From a bacterium (lineage in GTDB: Bacteria > Bacillota > Bacilli > Lactobacillales > Streptococcaceae): a DNA stretch of 64,000 nt. Shown here one piece after another: positions 1 through 9,852 of the stretch. Positions within the stretch are counted from its first letter, which is position 1, and each line of letters opens with the position of its first letter. The stretch covers positions 62,001 to 126,000 of the forward strand of contig CAJNBP010000003.1 in the NCBI GenBank assembly GCA_905221035.1. Direction: 5' to 3'. The notes beneath the pieces were generated by a model that was not told where the DNA came from, did no database searches, and saw nothing but the letters and a program-made list of their open reading frames with translations. Position numbers and translations under genes: made by a program.

Positions 1-574
<574 letters not shown>

Positions 575-607
575 TCAGTCTGTAAAATAAAATAAGATTT
601 CCCTTCA

Positions 608-633
608 GATAGTAGCATTTTGTGCAAACTATC
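608..633 (-). other. Hairpin in the gmk 5' leader
   Basis: GATAGT and ACTATC arms enclose TGCA/TGC-type inner pairs, giving a stem-loop in the roughly 90-nt leader between the predicted gmk promoter and its start codon. There is no U-tract, so it is not an obvious terminator. Any regulatory role is inference. Confidence 0.4.
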
Positions 634-653
634 CTTCTACAGTCTTTCTATCT

Positions 654-682
654 AGTGTAACAAAAAAGCAGTAATTTTTCAA
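654..682 (-). promoter_or_regulatory. gmk promoter overlapping the rny terminator
   Basis: On the minus strand TTGAAA (677-682) is followed by a 17-nt spacer and TACACT (654-659), the latter preceded by TGT as in an extended -10. The -35 box lies in the loop of the rny terminator hairpin. Confidence 0.6.
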
Positions 683-687
683 CTGCT
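662..687 (-). terminator. Intrinsic terminator of rny
   Basis: AGCAGT and ACTGCT arms form a 6-bp stem with a 9-nt loop, followed on the minus strand by six U residues. It sits 10 nt past the rny stop codon. Confidence 0.8.
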
Positions 688-696
688 CTTTCTTAT

Positions 697-2310
697 TTAT
701 TTAGCATAATCTACTGCACGAAGCTCACGAATCACGGTTACCTTGATATTTCCTGGGTAATCGAGATTATTTTCAATTTTCTCACGAACTTTGTGAGCCA
801 AGATTGTGACTTTGTCGTCCTTGATTTGTCCTGGATTGACCATGATGCGGATTTCACGTCCTGCTTGAAGGGCAAAGCTAGTTTGCACTCCTTCAAAGCC
901 GTTCGCAATTTCTTCCAAATCATGAAGACGCTTGATATAGCTTTCAAGAGACTCACTACGAGCACCTGGACGAGCCGCGCTCAAGGCATCTGCTGCAGCG
1001 ACAATCACTGCAATCACGCTCTCAGGCTCAACATCGCCGTGGTGGCTAGCAATGGTATTCACCACAACTGGGTGTTCCTTGTACTTACGGGCCAATTCCA
1101 TACCGATTTCAACGTGGCTACCTTCAACCTCACGGTCAATAGCTTTCCCAATATCGTGAAGGAACCCTGCACGACGTGCCAGAGCCGCATTTTCGCCAAG
1201 CTCGCTGGCCATGATACCAGCCAATTTAGCAACCTCAATCGAATGACGCAAGACATTTTGTCCATATGAAGTACGGAACTGCAAGCGACCCATGATTTTC
1301 ATCAAGTCTGGATGAAGGTTTGGCGCACCAATCTCATAGGCAGCAGCCTCACCGTATTCACGGATTTTATTGTCAATCTCCTGACGGTTTTTCTCAACCA
1401 ACTCCTCGATACGAGCTGGATGAATACGACCATCCTTGAGCAACATTTCCATAGTCATACGGGCAATTTCGCGACGAATTGGGTCAAATCCTGACAAGGT
1501 TACTACTTCTGGTGTATCGTCGATAATCACATCGACCCCTGTCAAACTTTCAAAGGTACGAATGTTACGACCTTCACGACCAATAATGCGTCCCTTCATG
1601 GTATCATCTGGTAGATGAACCGTTGAGTTTGTTGACTCCGCCACATACTCACCAGCAATACGTTGCATAGCTTGAACCAGGATGTCCTTGGCCATTTTGT
1701 CAGAACGTTCCTTGACCTCTTGCTCAGCTTCGCGAATACGACTGGCAATCTCCTTGGTCAAGTTTTCCTCTGTCTGAGCCAAGATAATATCTCGCGCTTC
1801 TGCCTGAGACAGGGCACCAATACGTTCTAGCTCTGCTTCTTTTTGTCTTTCGACTTCCTCTAATTGCTCTTCACGCGCATCAAGGTTTTTCGCTCTATCA
1901 GAAATACTTTGTTCTTTTTGTTCAAGTGTTTGTTCTTTACTCGTCAAATTGTCGTCCTTACGGTCAAGACTAGTAGCTCTCTCGGTCAAACGACTTTCGA
2001 TTTGTTTGAGTTCTTGACGTTCTGATTTGAATTCAGCGTCCACTTCTTCACGGTATTTTCTGGCTTCTTCTTTGGCCTCCAATAGTGCTTCTTTTTTAAG
2101 AGACTTGCTTTCACGTTTAGCTTCATTAACCAGTAAATCCGCTTCACGCTCAGCTTGTCCACGTAAATTAGTTGCTTCTTGTTCAGCATTTAAAAGCATC
2201 AACTCTGCAGCTTCCTGAGATGATTTCATCTTGGCTGAGATGCTGACATATCCAATGACTAAACCAATGATGACGGCAAAAACAGCAATCGCAAGCGACA
2301 TGATTTCCAT
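697..2310 (-). CDS. rny: Ribonuclease Y
   Basis: Membrane-anchored endoribonuclease that initiates bulk mRNA decay in Firmicutes. The 537 residues show one N-terminal transmembrane helix (about 5-25), a long charged coiled coil (about 28-210), a KH RNA-binding domain with [15 protein letters not shown] (about 240-255), and an HD metal-dependent phosphohydrolase domain with LRHSIEVA and [10 protein letters not shown] (HD pair near residue 386). Length and domain order match the family. The ATG at 2310 has GAGGT six bases upstream. It has its own promoter (2359-2387) and terminator (662-687), so it is probably transcribed alone. Confidence 0.97.
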   Translation of the reverse strand: MEIMSLAIAVFAVIIGLVIGYVSISAKMKSSQEAAELMLLNAEQEATNLRGQAEREADLLVNEAKRESKSLKKEALLEAKEEARKYREEVDAEFKSERQELKQIESRLTERATSLDRKDDNLTSKEQTLEQKEQSISDRAKNLDAREEQLEEVERQKEAELERIGALSQAEARDIILAQTEENLTKEIASRIREAEQEVKERSDKMAKDILVQAMQRIAGEYVAESTNSTVHLPDDTMKGRIIGREGRNIRTFESLTGVDVIIDDTPEVVTLSGFDPIRREIARMTMEMLLKDGRIHPARIEELVEKNRQEIDNKIREYGEAAAYEIGAPNLHPDLMKIMGRLQFRTSYGQNVLRHSIEVAKLAGIMASELGENAALARRAGFLHDIGKAIDREVEGSHVEIGMELARKYKEHPVVVNTIASHHGDVEPESVIAVIVAAADALSAARPGARSESLESYIKRLHDLEEIANGFEGVQTSFALQAGREIRIMVNPGQIKDDKVTILAHKVREKIENNLDYPGNIKVTVIRELRAVDYAK

Positions 2311-2358
2311 GTTTTTACCTCATTTTATTGTTATTCCGAATGACATACATTCTTTTAC

Positions 2359-2387
2359 ATTCTACCATAAAAAAGTGATTTTCACAA
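2359..2387 (-). promoter_or_regulatory. rny promoter
   Basis: TTGTGA, a 17-nt spacer and TAGAAT on the minus strand, with TGG just before the -10 (extended -10). It lies about 50 nt upstream of the rny start. Confidence 0.65.
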
Positions 2388-2490
2388 ACCTAAAATAGAA
2401 TATGTTTTGGGGAAATTGGAGTTTAATTACCTATAATTTATTAGTACAATCTCTATTTCTTAGAAATCATAGTTTTAGTAGAGATTTGAG

Positions 2491-2515
2491 AAAAAGCCTA
2501 CTTCGAAGTAGACTT
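2491..2515 (-). terminator. Terminator after tmcAL
   Basis: An AAGTCTAC/GTAGGCTT stem around TTCGAA is followed by a U-tract on the minus strand. The base of the stem overlaps the tmcAL stop codon. Confidence 0.7.
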
Positions 2516-3611
2516 AGTTTGTTTCTATTCTAATCGGAACTCTACCAAAATTCTGCTCTTCTATACTTGAATTTCCTAGTTGGTAAATCTGATCCGCCTT
2601 TTGGGTCATGGTATCCCAAGGTTCTTTGCCAATTCGGCTGACTAGAGTGACCTGTCCTTTCAGAGACTTGAGATGTTGTCTGCCTTTTTCGGTAAAACCA
2701 AGAACATGAATCCCTTCTGGCAAGTCACTTTCTCTGGCCTGCACCAAGATATAAGACAAGAGGCGCCGTACACGTGCCTTGGTGTACCGCTTGGTCGCAA
2801 CCACTTCGACTAATTCTTCCACAGACTGGGCTCTTTTAATATCCTCTTTAATGCGCACTGCCATTTCTTGATTGACCTGATAGATGGTTGTTAGGTCTGG
2901 ATTTGACAAGATTTGATAGCGGAGCAAAGGGAAATAGTCTTCCCAGCTCGCCTTACTCGCCTCCTCAAAGAAAGCAACAGATGGCATAAAGCGTTCTAGG
3001 AAATCTTGGTCCTTCTGGTGCTGACGAAGAGCTGTCGCCGAGGCAAAGTCCACATTTTTATCTAAAGAATGGTAACCTGCCCCCTGACGCTGAATCGGAT
3101 GCAGTTTGATGTTGTACCCAGCAACTGCCTTGGCATAGGCCAGAGCAAGGACATGATTGGGCGTATTGCCAGAAAAATCAAGACCTGCAAATTCCTTCCA
3201 CATAGCTTGGGTTTTCTGGGGATAAGAAAGAGAATCAGGAAGATTTTCCACAAATTTCTCCATATCAGCACCTTGTTCTGTGTATAAGTCAGCGATTTTC
3301 TGGTAATCCAGAACTTCCTCCGTCCCAAAAGCTAGGGTATCAATCCCCAACCGAGCCAAGATATCCACAGCTCCTTGGCCAAAGAAATCTGCTGCCTGAA
3401 CACTAACTAAAAAGGGCAATTCCACTACCAGATCCGCTCCATTTTCCAGCGCCATCTGGGCCCGTGTCCACTTGTCAACGATAGCAGGCTCCCCACGCTG
3501 CATGAAATTCCCAGACATAGCCACGATTTTCAATCCCTCAGCCTGCTCCAGCAGATATTTGTGGCCATTATGAAAAGGATTAAACTCCGCGATAATACCT
3601 GTGATGATCAT
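2514..3611 (-). CDS. tmcAL: tRNA(Met) cytidine acetate ligase (YlbM/TmcAL)
   Basis: Family members activate acetate with ATP and acetylate the wobble cytidine C34 of elongator tRNA(Met). The nucleotidyltransferase fold is shown by [13 protein letters not shown] at residues 5-17 (the HxGH ATP-binding motif), [10 protein letters not shown] at about 34-43 and the hydrophobic VVELP strand. At 365 residues it is near the usual 360-400. It starts 9 nt after the stop of the upstream methyltransferase gene, so the two are probably cotranscribed, and it ends in its own terminator. The family is recognised from the N-terminal motif; the exact reaction is taken from studied homologues. Confidence 0.88.
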   Translation of the reverse strand: MIITGIIAEFNPFHNGHKYLLEQAEGLKIVAMSGNFMQRGEPAIVDKWTRAQMALENGADLVVELPFLVSVQAADFFGQGAVDILARLGIDTLAFGTEEVLDYQKIADLYTEQGADMEKFVENLPDSLSYPQKTQAMWKEFAGLDFSGNTPNHVLALAYAKAVAGYNIKLHPIQRQGAGYHSLDKNVDFASATALRQHQKDQDFLERFMPSVAFFEEASKASWEDYFPLLRYQILSNPDLTTIYQVNQEMAVRIKEDIKRAQSVEELVEVVATKRYTKARVRRLLSYILVQARESDLPEGIHVLGFTEKGRQHLKSLKGQVTLVSRIGKEPWDTMTQKADQIYQLGNSSIEEQNFGRVPIRIETN

Positions 3612-3620
3612 GATGCTCTC

Positions 3621-4361
3621 CTACTTCTGCGCGACAAAAAACCAACGGGTGCTAGTTTCTGTTGGCTCCTTGTCCTCAAAGTCCGCATAGAGTTTGAAGG
3701 ACTTGAATCCAGCCTGTTCCAGCAAAATATCATAGGTCAGGACCTCATAGGTTCGCTCCTCATGCACTTCATCGTGGCGACTAAAGGAACCGTCCGCCTC
3801 CTTGATAAAGAAAGTCAACTCATGCACGATGGAGTGAGGAGCTTCGTCCTCATAGGTGTCCCAAAGCATGGCGAAATCTTCAGCATTTTCATGGTAAGAA
3901 TAGCCTGGGAATACTACATCTGTCTGGTAGGTCGAATGCACATCAAAGATGAAGACACCATTTTCATTGAGGACATTATACACTTCCTTAAAGACGTCCC
4001 CTACCTCCACCTCATCCTGCATGTAACAGATAGAGTCCGAATAACAAGTTACAAAATCATATTGACCTGCCTTGGACAAATCCAGCATATTGCCTTCAAT
4101 AAAATCAATCTTTTGCTTGGCGGAAGTTGCTCTCTTCTCGGCAATCTTCAACATATCCGCGCTCAAGTCAAGTCCAGTCACATCAAAACCAGCTTGAGAA
4201 AAGCGCACAGACTGGATGCCTGTCCCACAAGCCAATTCTAAGAGTTTCTTTCTCTCCTTGGTCTTAGGCAAATGACGAAGCGAAAAATCCGTCCATTTAT
4301 CGTATAAACTATCATCCATCACAGCATCGTAAACAGCCGCAAAGGTTTCATAAGTTGCCAT
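3621..4361 (-). CDS. Class I SAM-dependent methyltransferase
   Basis: A 246-residue soluble protein with a Rossmann methyltransferase fold: motif I LELACGTG (about 41-48), an acidic residue ending the second strand in VTGLDLS (about 61-67) and a motif-IV-like FVTCYSDSICY. It resembles the YqeM-type methyltransferases found beside rsfS and yqeK in Firmicutes. The substrate cannot be told from sequence; small-molecule and RNA targets are both possible. I take MATYETF at 4361 as the start; an in-frame ATG two codons upstream (4367) is an alternative, and neither has a clear ribosome binding site. It is upstream of and probably cotranscribed with tmcAL. Confidence 0.85.
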   Translation of the reverse strand: MATYETFAAVYDAVMDDSLYDKWTDFSLRHLPKTKERKKLLELACGTGIQSVRFSQAGFDVTGLDLSADMLKIAEKRATSAKQKIDFIEGNMLDLSKAGQYDFVTCYSDSICYMQDEVEVGDVFKEVYNVLNENGVFIFDVHSTYQTDVVFPGYSYHENAEDFAMLWDTYEDEAPHSIVHELTFFIKEADGSFSRHDEVHEERTYEVLTYDILLEQAGFKSFKLYADFEDKEPTETSTRWFFVAQK

Positions 4362-4530
4362 AATCATGATACCAAGAGCGTTAACAGCAAGGAGAAATTA
4401 TGAAACTTTCTGCCCTATCGTCAGATACAAAGAAAGTTACTCTTTTTCTCGCAGCATTTAGTTCGTGTTCAGTTTCGAAATGAATCAAACACAACACTCT
4501 TTACCTTTCTATCAATTTTTCTAAAATAAG

Positions 4531-4560
4531 CAAAGAAACCCAGTTGACTACAACTGAGTT
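4531..4560 (-). terminator. Terminator after rsfS
   Basis: AACTCAGTTG and CAACTGGGTT form a 10-bp stem (one G-U pair) with a 4-nt loop, then a U-rich run on the minus strand. It sits 6 nt beyond the rsfS stop and separates the ribosome/NAD cluster from the methyltransferase-tmcAL pair. Confidence 0.75.
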
Positions 4561-4566
4561 CGTCTT

Positions 4567-4920
<354 letters not shown>

Positions 4921-4932
4921 TTAGTCCTCTTT

Positions 4933-5433
4933 CTAGAAAATATGTTTGTAATCTAGGACATCTGCAAAGCGCCCCTCCCAAATGCCCTCATAAAATTCAT
5001 TTATCGTTTCTGCTGGAATGTCTTTCCCATCAAACGTTGTGCAAGTTCCTTCTGGAATAATAAGCTGATAGCCATATTCAAAGGCAACCTTGACAGAGGT
5101 ATCCACACAATATTCTGTCTGCATACCACATAAAACTAATTTTTCAATCCCCTGTTTATCCAAGTATTCTTTTAAACCAGTTTCTTTGAAGATACTGTTA
5201 TACTTCTTCTGAAAGACCTTTTCATTAGGTTTTCGATTTAAAAGCCCAGATAACTGCCAATCTTCTGATGTTTGAGCTTCAGAATCATCAATATGTTGAA
5301 CATAAATAATTTCGACATTCTTGCTTCTAGCCTGGTTTTGTAAATAAGAAATTTTGTCCAATAGACTATTTGTCTGAAAACCGGTTTCCACTAAAATATT
5401 CTGAACATCAATGATTATAAAAGCCGTCTTCAT
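4933..5433 (-). CDS. Isochorismatase-family cysteine hydrolase
   Basis: A 166-residue alpha/beta hydrolase of the isochorismatase/nicotinamidase superfamily. The catalytic triad can be placed: Asp9 in FIIIDVQN, Lys76/77 in FQKKYNSIF, and Cys109 in CGMQTEYCVDTS, where the residues before Cys form the usual cis-peptide loop. The metal-binding histidines of true nicotinamidases are not evident, so general amidase activity is safer than nicotinamide hydrolysis. Its ATG directly follows the TAA of yqeK, so the two are translated from one message. Its position between nadD/yqeK and rsfS is suggestive but does not settle the substrate. Confidence 0.85.
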   Translation of the reverse strand: MKTAFIIIDVQNILVETGFQTNSLLDKISYLQNQARSKNVEIIYVQHIDDSEAQTSEDWQLSGLLNRKPNEKVFQKKYNSIFKETGLKEYLDKQGIEKLVLCGMQTEYCVDTSVKVAFEYGYQLIIPEGTCTTFDGKDIPAETINEFYEGIWEGRFADVLDYKHIF

Positions 5434-6027
5434 TTAGTCCTCTTTCAAATAGTACACAAAGGCGTTATAGGTTTCAAGGGTTTGGGGATAGATGGGAAAC
5501 CCTTGGTGAGCTAGATGCTCCACGGTACGAGCTGTTTCGTAGGCCACTGCTTTATTGAGCGATAGCACAGCAATCTCACGCGCCACATCCACCCCTGGAA
5601 AGGCGCGGTTGTGCTCGATATAATCTGCGACATAGATGACCTTATCTAGGTCTGTCATCTGGTCAGCACCGACTGTATGGATTTCAATAGCTTGCAGGAT
5701 TTCTGGATCATGCAAATCCAAATCTTCCTGAATCTTGTAGATGCCAACCATGCCATGCCAGACATTATTGCCCCAGTTTTTGAGATCAGGGTCTAACTGA
5801 TAACGGTCAATCAAGTCTAGAAATTCCTGATCTGACAGCTTTTTAGCATAGTCATGAAGAAGGCCTGCTAATCCTGCCTTCTCGGCATCGACTCCAAAGC
5901 GCTGAGCCAATTCTATGGCTGCACGCTCCACACCCAAGCAATGGATTAAACGTTTTTCAGGTAGAAGCTCTGCCATTTTTTCCAACAAAGCCTCGCGAGA
6001 GCAGTTGATATAGTCTTGATAAGCCAT
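5434..6027 (-). CDS. yqeK: HD-domain dinucleoside tetraphosphate hydrolase YqeK
   Basis: Hydrolyses diadenosine tetraphosphate symmetrically to ADP in characterised family members. The 197 residues carry the HD metal-binding signature: His29 in [11 protein letters not shown], the His58-Asp59 pair in GLLHDYAKK, and a later YVADYIE segment. The start overlaps the nadD stop by one base (TGATG), indicating translational coupling with nadD, an adjacency seen across Firmicutes. No N-terminal fusion or truncation is evident. Confidence 0.93.
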   Translation of the reverse strand: MAYQDYINCSREALLEKMAELLPEKRLIHCLGVERAAIELAQRFGVDAEKAGLAGLLHDYAKKLSDQEFLDLIDRYQLDPDLKNWGNNVWHGMVGIYKIQEDLDLHDPEILQAIEIHTVGADQMTDLDKVIYVADYIEHNRAFPGVDVAREIAVLSLNKAVAYETARTVEHLAHQGFPIYPQTLETYNAFVYYLKED

Positions 6028-6656
6028 CAGTAGAGCCCCTCCTTCTCGATGTAGTCTAGCACCGGCTGAGGTAGGAGAAAGTTAGGTTTTCGTCCTTGGG
6101 CAAGGAAGTCCCGCACCATACTGGACGAGATATCCATTAGAGGCACATCCACCCAGATAACGGGATAGGAAGTCCCTGCCTTGTAGCGTGGGCGCTGAAC
6201 CCCCACAAACTGAACCATGTCGACCAGTTCATCAATTCGATACCACTTAGGCAGATAGTCCACCATGTCGGCACCGATGATAAAGTAATAATCCGTATCT
6301 GGATGTTGCTCGGTCAAAATCTTCATGGTATCGTAGGTGTAGGAAATACCCTTACGCTCCAACTCAATAGTTTCAATGTCCAGACCTTCAATCCCCTCTA
6401 TCGCCAATTCAAGCATCTTGAGACGATGGTGCTCGGGGATGGTTTCCTTTTTATCTACATGAGGTGGTTGGTATTCAGGCATAAGCAGAACTTGGTCCAG
6501 TCCCAACTGCTGGCGTACTTGGTCCGCAACAATCAGATGGGCATTGTGAACAGGGTTAAAATTTCCCCCTAAAATTCCGACTTGTTTGCGTTTTTTCTCC
6601 TTGATTTCTGGCTCCAACTCTACCTTGGTAAAGGGAGTCAATAATTCGATTGCCAT
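6027..6656 (-). CDS. nadD: Nicotinate-nucleotide adenylyltransferase
   Basis: Joins nicotinate mononucleotide and ATP to give deamido-NAD in NAD biosynthesis. [11 protein letters not shown] at residues 30-40 is the nucleotidyltransferase ATP-binding motif, and [10 protein letters not shown] near residue 177 is the second ATP-binding motif. The 209 residues include about 26 extra N-terminal residues before the first strand, typical of streptococcal copies. It is coupled to yqeK downstream and lies about 50 nt after yhbY. Confidence 0.95.
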   Translation of the reverse strand: MAIELLTPFTKVELEPEIKEKKRKQVGILGGNFNPVHNAHLIVADQVRQQLGLDQVLLMPEYQPPHVDKKETIPEHHRLKMLELAIEGIEGLDIETIELERKGISYTYDTMKILTEQHPDTDYYFIIGADMVDYLPKWYRIDELVDMVQFVGVQRPRYKAGTSYPVIWVDVPLMDISSSMVRDFLAQGRKPNFLLPQPVLDYIEKEGLY

Positions 6657-6707
6657 AGGCTAGTCTCCTTTATTTCTCTGTAAAAACAGTTGTTTGGAGT
6701 AGTTTTT

Positions 6708-7019
6708 CTATATTTCTTTGACTTTTTTAGAAATCTTGCGATTTTCTTTTTTGCTGGATTGTTTATACAAAATCAAGATGCGTCCGATTTTTTGGACTGT
6801 GTCCACACCGATTTCTTCTTCCAAGATTTCAGCTACTTCGTGGATGTTTTCATCTGTGTTTTGTAAGAGCGTTACTTTAATCAATTCACGAGCGTCAAGA
6901 GCTTGACGGACGCTGGTTTTGATTTGGTCGTTGAGTCCATTTTTTCCGATTTGGATGATGGGTTTGAGGGTGTGTGCCTGGCTGTTGAGAAAGGCACGTT
7001 GTTTTGATGTTAATGACAT
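6708..7019 (-). CDS. yhbY: YhbY/YqeI-type RNA-binding protein (CRM domain)
   Basis: A 103-residue single-domain CRM protein. Family members bind pre-50S ribosomal particles. The N-terminal LTSKQRAFLNSQAH and the PIIQIGKNGLND loop (equivalent of the GxxG RNA-binding loop) are present, with a basic C-terminal tail. It has an AAGGAAG ribosome binding site. A 222-nt spacer full of hairpins separates it from yqeH, so transcription from yqeH into yhbY may be interrupted or modulated. Confidence 0.93.
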   Translation of the reverse strand: MSLTSKQRAFLNSQAHTLKPIIQIGKNGLNDQIKTSVRQALDARELIKVTLLQNTDENIHEVAEILEEEIGVDTVQKIGRILILYKQSSKKENRKISKKVKEI

Positions 7020-7077
7020 AATTTCTTCCTTGTTTTTTTGATAGTTATTTTAGGTGGTGAGGGACGGTCGGAACTAA

Positions 7078-7225
7078 TTTTCCAAAGATCTCATCTTTGA
7101 AAAATGGATTTCCTGACCTCACAATTGAGCCTTGGTCTCAATTGTGCCCTTTGCCAATCTATCGATTGGAAATCGCACCACGGCAATAACTATCGCTATA
7201 TGAGCTCACTTTGTTCGCTCAGCGA
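7078..7225. repeat. Cluster of four consecutive hairpins between yqeH and yhbY
   Basis: Four perfect inverted repeats follow each other: CAAAGAT/ATCTTTG with a 3-nt loop (7083-7099), CACAATTGAG/CTCAATTGTG with a 7-nt loop (7120-7146), CCAATC/GATTGG with a 4-nt loop (7154-7169), and a two-part stem TCGCT..GAGC/GCTC..AGCGA (7193-7225). None has a U-tract on either strand. They fill the gap between two genes of one functional cluster. No coding sequence is credible here. Confidence 0.7.
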
Positions 7226-7241
7226 TTTTGTAATAATACTT

Positions 7242-8348
7242 TTAAATAATTGCTTTTCGTGTGACGACGGCGACGCCTTCTGGTGCCCAGACGGCGACTT
7301 TGGCGGTGCCTGTTACTCGGATCCAGCCTAGGCCTGAGATGACTAGGTCTGTCTTATCCTTGATGGTAAAGACATGATGGACGAGTTTTGGAAAATCTTC
7401 TTTTTCCTTGGTATTTGGTGGTGTTAGAAGAGTTCCGAGGTGCTTGTCGTAAAAGGCACTAGCGCCTTCAAGCTTGGTACGGTGGAGTTTGAGTTCATTG
7501 TCAAAGAAGGCTGTGAATCCTTGCTTCTCACCTGCAATGAAGTCAAAGCGTCCAAGACCACCTAGAAACAGGGTTTGCTCGGGATTAAGCTGATAGGTTT
7601 TGGGCTTGATTTCCTTTTTAGGGCTGACATACTTGAGATTTTTGGCAGTCAAGTAGTGGGCCATTTGATGACGGTGGATGATTCCCGGCGTATCGTAGAT
7701 ATAAGATCCATCATCGAGTGGAATCTCAATCTTGTCCAAGGTTGTCCCTGGGAAGCGTGAAGTCGTAATGACATTCTGATCACCCGTGATTTCTTGGATA
7801 ATGGCGTTGATGAGGGTTGATTTTCCAACGTTGGTTACCCCAACTACGTAGACATCGCGGCCCTTACGGTAGTGTTCAATCTTGTCAATGACTTCCTTAA
7901 TGGCCTGCTTATTCTGTGCTGAAGTCAGGACGACATCGACTGGGCGAAGACCTTCTTCGTGGGCACGCTCCATGAGCCACTGGCTAATCTTGCCCGGTTT
8001 AACTGACTTGGGCAGGATATCTTTTTTATTCCCGACCAAGAGGACATCATTGCCTGATACAAAGCGTGGCAAGCCTGGGATGACAGAGCCATTAAAGTCA
8101 AAGATGTCAATGACATTGACCACTAAGGCATCACTGTCTCCCACCTCGTGCAAGAGCTTGAGGAAATCATCGTCCGTCAACTGGACATCCGTGATTTCAT
8201 TGTAGTGGCGGAGACGGAAACAACGTTGGCAATAAACTTCACCAGTCTCCAAACCTTTTTCAAGTGCCGACTGGGGGGTGAATCCTAAACCAGCCTTGTC
8301 TGTCGTCTGAATGGTTGCTCCACAACCAATACAGAGAATTTCTTCCAT
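7242..8348 (-). CDS. yqeH: Ribosome biogenesis GTPase YqeH
   Basis: Circularly permuted GTPase needed for 30S subunit assembly. The 368 residues begin with a treble-clef zinc finger (Cys6, Cys9, Cys40, Cys43). GTPase motifs come in permuted order: G4 in VGNKKDIL (about 105-112), then G1 GVTNVGKSTLI (about 171-181), then G3 in YDTPGII (about 218). A C-terminal RNA-binding region follows. It starts 2 nt after the yqeG stop, so corA-yqeG-yqeH is probably one transcript. Confidence 0.96.
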   Translation of the reverse strand: MEEILCIGCGATIQTTDKAGLGFTPQSALEKGLETGEVYCQRCFRLRHYNEITDVQLTDDDFLKLLHEVGDSDALVVNVIDIFDFNGSVIPGLPRFVSGNDVLLVGNKKDILPKSVKPGKISQWLMERAHEEGLRPVDVVLTSAQNKQAIKEVIDKIEHYRKGRDVYVVGVTNVGKSTLINAIIQEITGDQNVITTSRFPGTTLDKIEIPLDDGSYIYDTPGIIHRHQMAHYLTAKNLKYVSPKKEIKPKTYQLNPEQTLFLGGLGRFDFIAGEKQGFTAFFDNELKLHRTKLEGASAFYDKHLGTLLTPPNTKEKEDFPKLVHHVFTIKDKTDLVISGLGWIRVTGTAKVAVWAPEGVAVVTRKAII

Positions 8349-8350
8349 AG

Positions 8351-8878
8351 TTAAATTCCTTTTTTATATGTAATCGGTCCGTACTTTTCAGTGATTTTTC
8401 GCATAACACGACGCTCACGAGCTCGGTTAATCTGCGTCTTAATAGAGTCATGTTGGACCAAGGGCTTGACCAAGATTGAGCGAATGCCTGCACGGTGGGC
8501 TGCTCGTATATCTGTCATAAGCTGATCGCCAACCATGACCACTTCACTTTTCTCATAGTGGAATTCCTTCATGGCACGGTCAATCCCAAATGTGAAGGGC
8601 TTCAAGGCCCAATAAACGTAATCAATCCCAAATTTTTCAACTGCGCGTTGAACTCGTTTTTTGGTATTATTTGAGACCACAATGATGCGAATACCCGCAT
8701 CACGGAGATCATGTAGCCATTGCTTCATCTCTGGCGTCCCATCAGGGTTGTTCCAAGCAATGAGGGTATTGTCCAAATCGACCAAAACAGCCTTGATTCC
8801 CTGCGCCTGCAGACTTGGGACTGTCAGATCATAAACTGCTTGCACAGCAAAATCTGGCATGTAATTTTCAATCGCCAT
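8351..8878 (-). CDS. yqeG: YqeG-family HAD phosphatase
   Basis: HAD superfamily (subfamily IIIA) phosphatase of 175 residues, almost always next to yqeH. The nucleophile motif VLVDLDNTLI holds Asp34 and Asp36; motif II is VVSNNTKKR and the metal-binding motif is VMVGDQLMTDI. The frame is open to 8941, but I choose the ATG at 8878 because AAAGGAG lies seven bases before it and the longer form would overlap the end of corA. The physiological substrate is unknown. Confidence 0.92.
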   Translation of the reverse strand: MAIENYMPDFAVQAVYDLTVPSLQAQGIKAVLVDLDNTLIAWNNPDGTPEMKQWLHDLRDAGIRIIVVSNNTKKRVQRAVEKFGIDYVYWALKPFTFGIDRAMKEFHYEKSEVVMVGDQLMTDIRAAHRAGIRSILVKPLVQHDSIKTQINRARERRVMRKITEKYGPITYKKGI

Positions 8879-8892
8879 TCTGGCTCCTTTTC

Positions 8893-9801
8893 TTAACTTT
8901 TTTTCGCAATTTTCCTTAATAACAATGACAAAACAATCCACAAACCTGCACTAGCCAAACTGATGTAGAGCCAAGCATGGGGCTCATCTGTTAAAGGTAG
9001 CGGAACATTCATTCCGAAAAAGCCTGTCACGACTGCCAGAACGGCTAGCAAGACTGAAATGATGGTCAAGGTTGTCAAATTATCATTCAGATTGTTATTT
9101 AGGATGTTGTTGTAAGATGCTGACAGTTGTTGGAGGACTTGAGAAATCAAGTCTGTCATGGATACCAGCTGATGAGCCTCAATCATGGCGTCATCAAACT
9201 GTTCTCTCTCAATCTCGTTAAAGCTGCGATAGAGGGCATGCCCTTGGATATGTTCTAGCAACATGCGATTTTGCTTGGCAGCCGCAGTAAGATAAACCAT
9301 ACCAGTCTCCAAGTCGGAAAGGGCAAAGAGGTTTTTCTTGGTCGTCCGCTGACGCAAAAGGCCATTGACCTCATCCTTACTCTTGTCCATCTGCTCGATG
9401 ACAGGATAGTAGGCATTGCTGATGATTTCCAGACTGGCAAAGAGAAACTTGTAAATCGAAAGCGTGTCATGACTCTCCAGATAACGGGTCATTTGTTCAA
9501 TGACATAAGCGTTCTTGGTATTACTTATGGTAATCAGGCGACGATGCTCCACGATAAAGGTCATGGGAAAGGCTTCGTAGTATTCCTTGTCCTTTTTCAA
9601 GTTCAAGACATTGTAGATAAAGGTCACAGTCCCATTTTCACGGTGATAATCCATGTGGGCACGCTCATTTCTATCCAGTGCGTACTCAATGGTTTCCTTG
9701 TCCAAACCGTAGATTTCAGAAAGGTCCTCTAGTTTTTTCAACTTGTCCAAATCTAGGTCAATCCAAGTACAGCCATTGCCCAACTGTTTTTCTAAAAACA
9801 T
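8893..9801 (-). CDS. corA: CorA-family divalent cation transporter
   Basis: Membrane channel for Mg2+ (some members move Co2+ or Ni2+). The 302 residues give a long cytosolic helical domain and two C-terminal transmembrane helices; the first ends in the signature GMN of GFFGMNVPLPL (about 262), and a basic tail (LLRKIAKKS) follows the second. GGAGAAG precedes the ATG. It is first in a probable corA-yqeG-yqeH transcript. It is slightly shorter than E. coli CorA, as is usual in streptococci. Confidence 0.92.
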   Translation of the reverse strand: MFLEKQLGNGCTWIDLDLDKLKKLEDLSEIYGLDKETIEYALDRNERAHMDYHRENGTVTFIYNVLNLKKDKEYYEAFPMTFIVEHRRLITISNTKNAYVIEQMTRYLESHDTLSIYKFLFASLEIISNAYYPVIEQMDKSKDEVNGLLRQRTTKKNLFALSDLETGMVYLTAAAKQNRMLLEHIQGHALYRSFNEIEREQFDDAMIEAHQLVSMTDLISQVLQQLSASYNNILNNNLNDNLTTLTIISVLLAVLAVVTGFFGMNVPLPLTDEPHAWLYISLASAGLWIVLSLLLRKIAKKS

Positions 9802-9852
9802 CTTCTCTCCTTTACCAAACTCTTTCTATTGTACCATAAATCTGCTAAAATT

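Noticed and set aside
793..1269. 158-residue plus-strand reading frame
   Set aside because: Antisense to the conserved HD/KH part of rny; codon shadow.
3561..4241. 226-residue plus-strand reading frame
   Set aside because: Antisense to tmcAL and the methyltransferase, no ribosome binding site and composition of a shadow frame.
7104..7331. 75-residue plus-strand frame over the hairpin cluster
   Set aside because: No ribosome binding site and it runs antisense into the end of yqeH.
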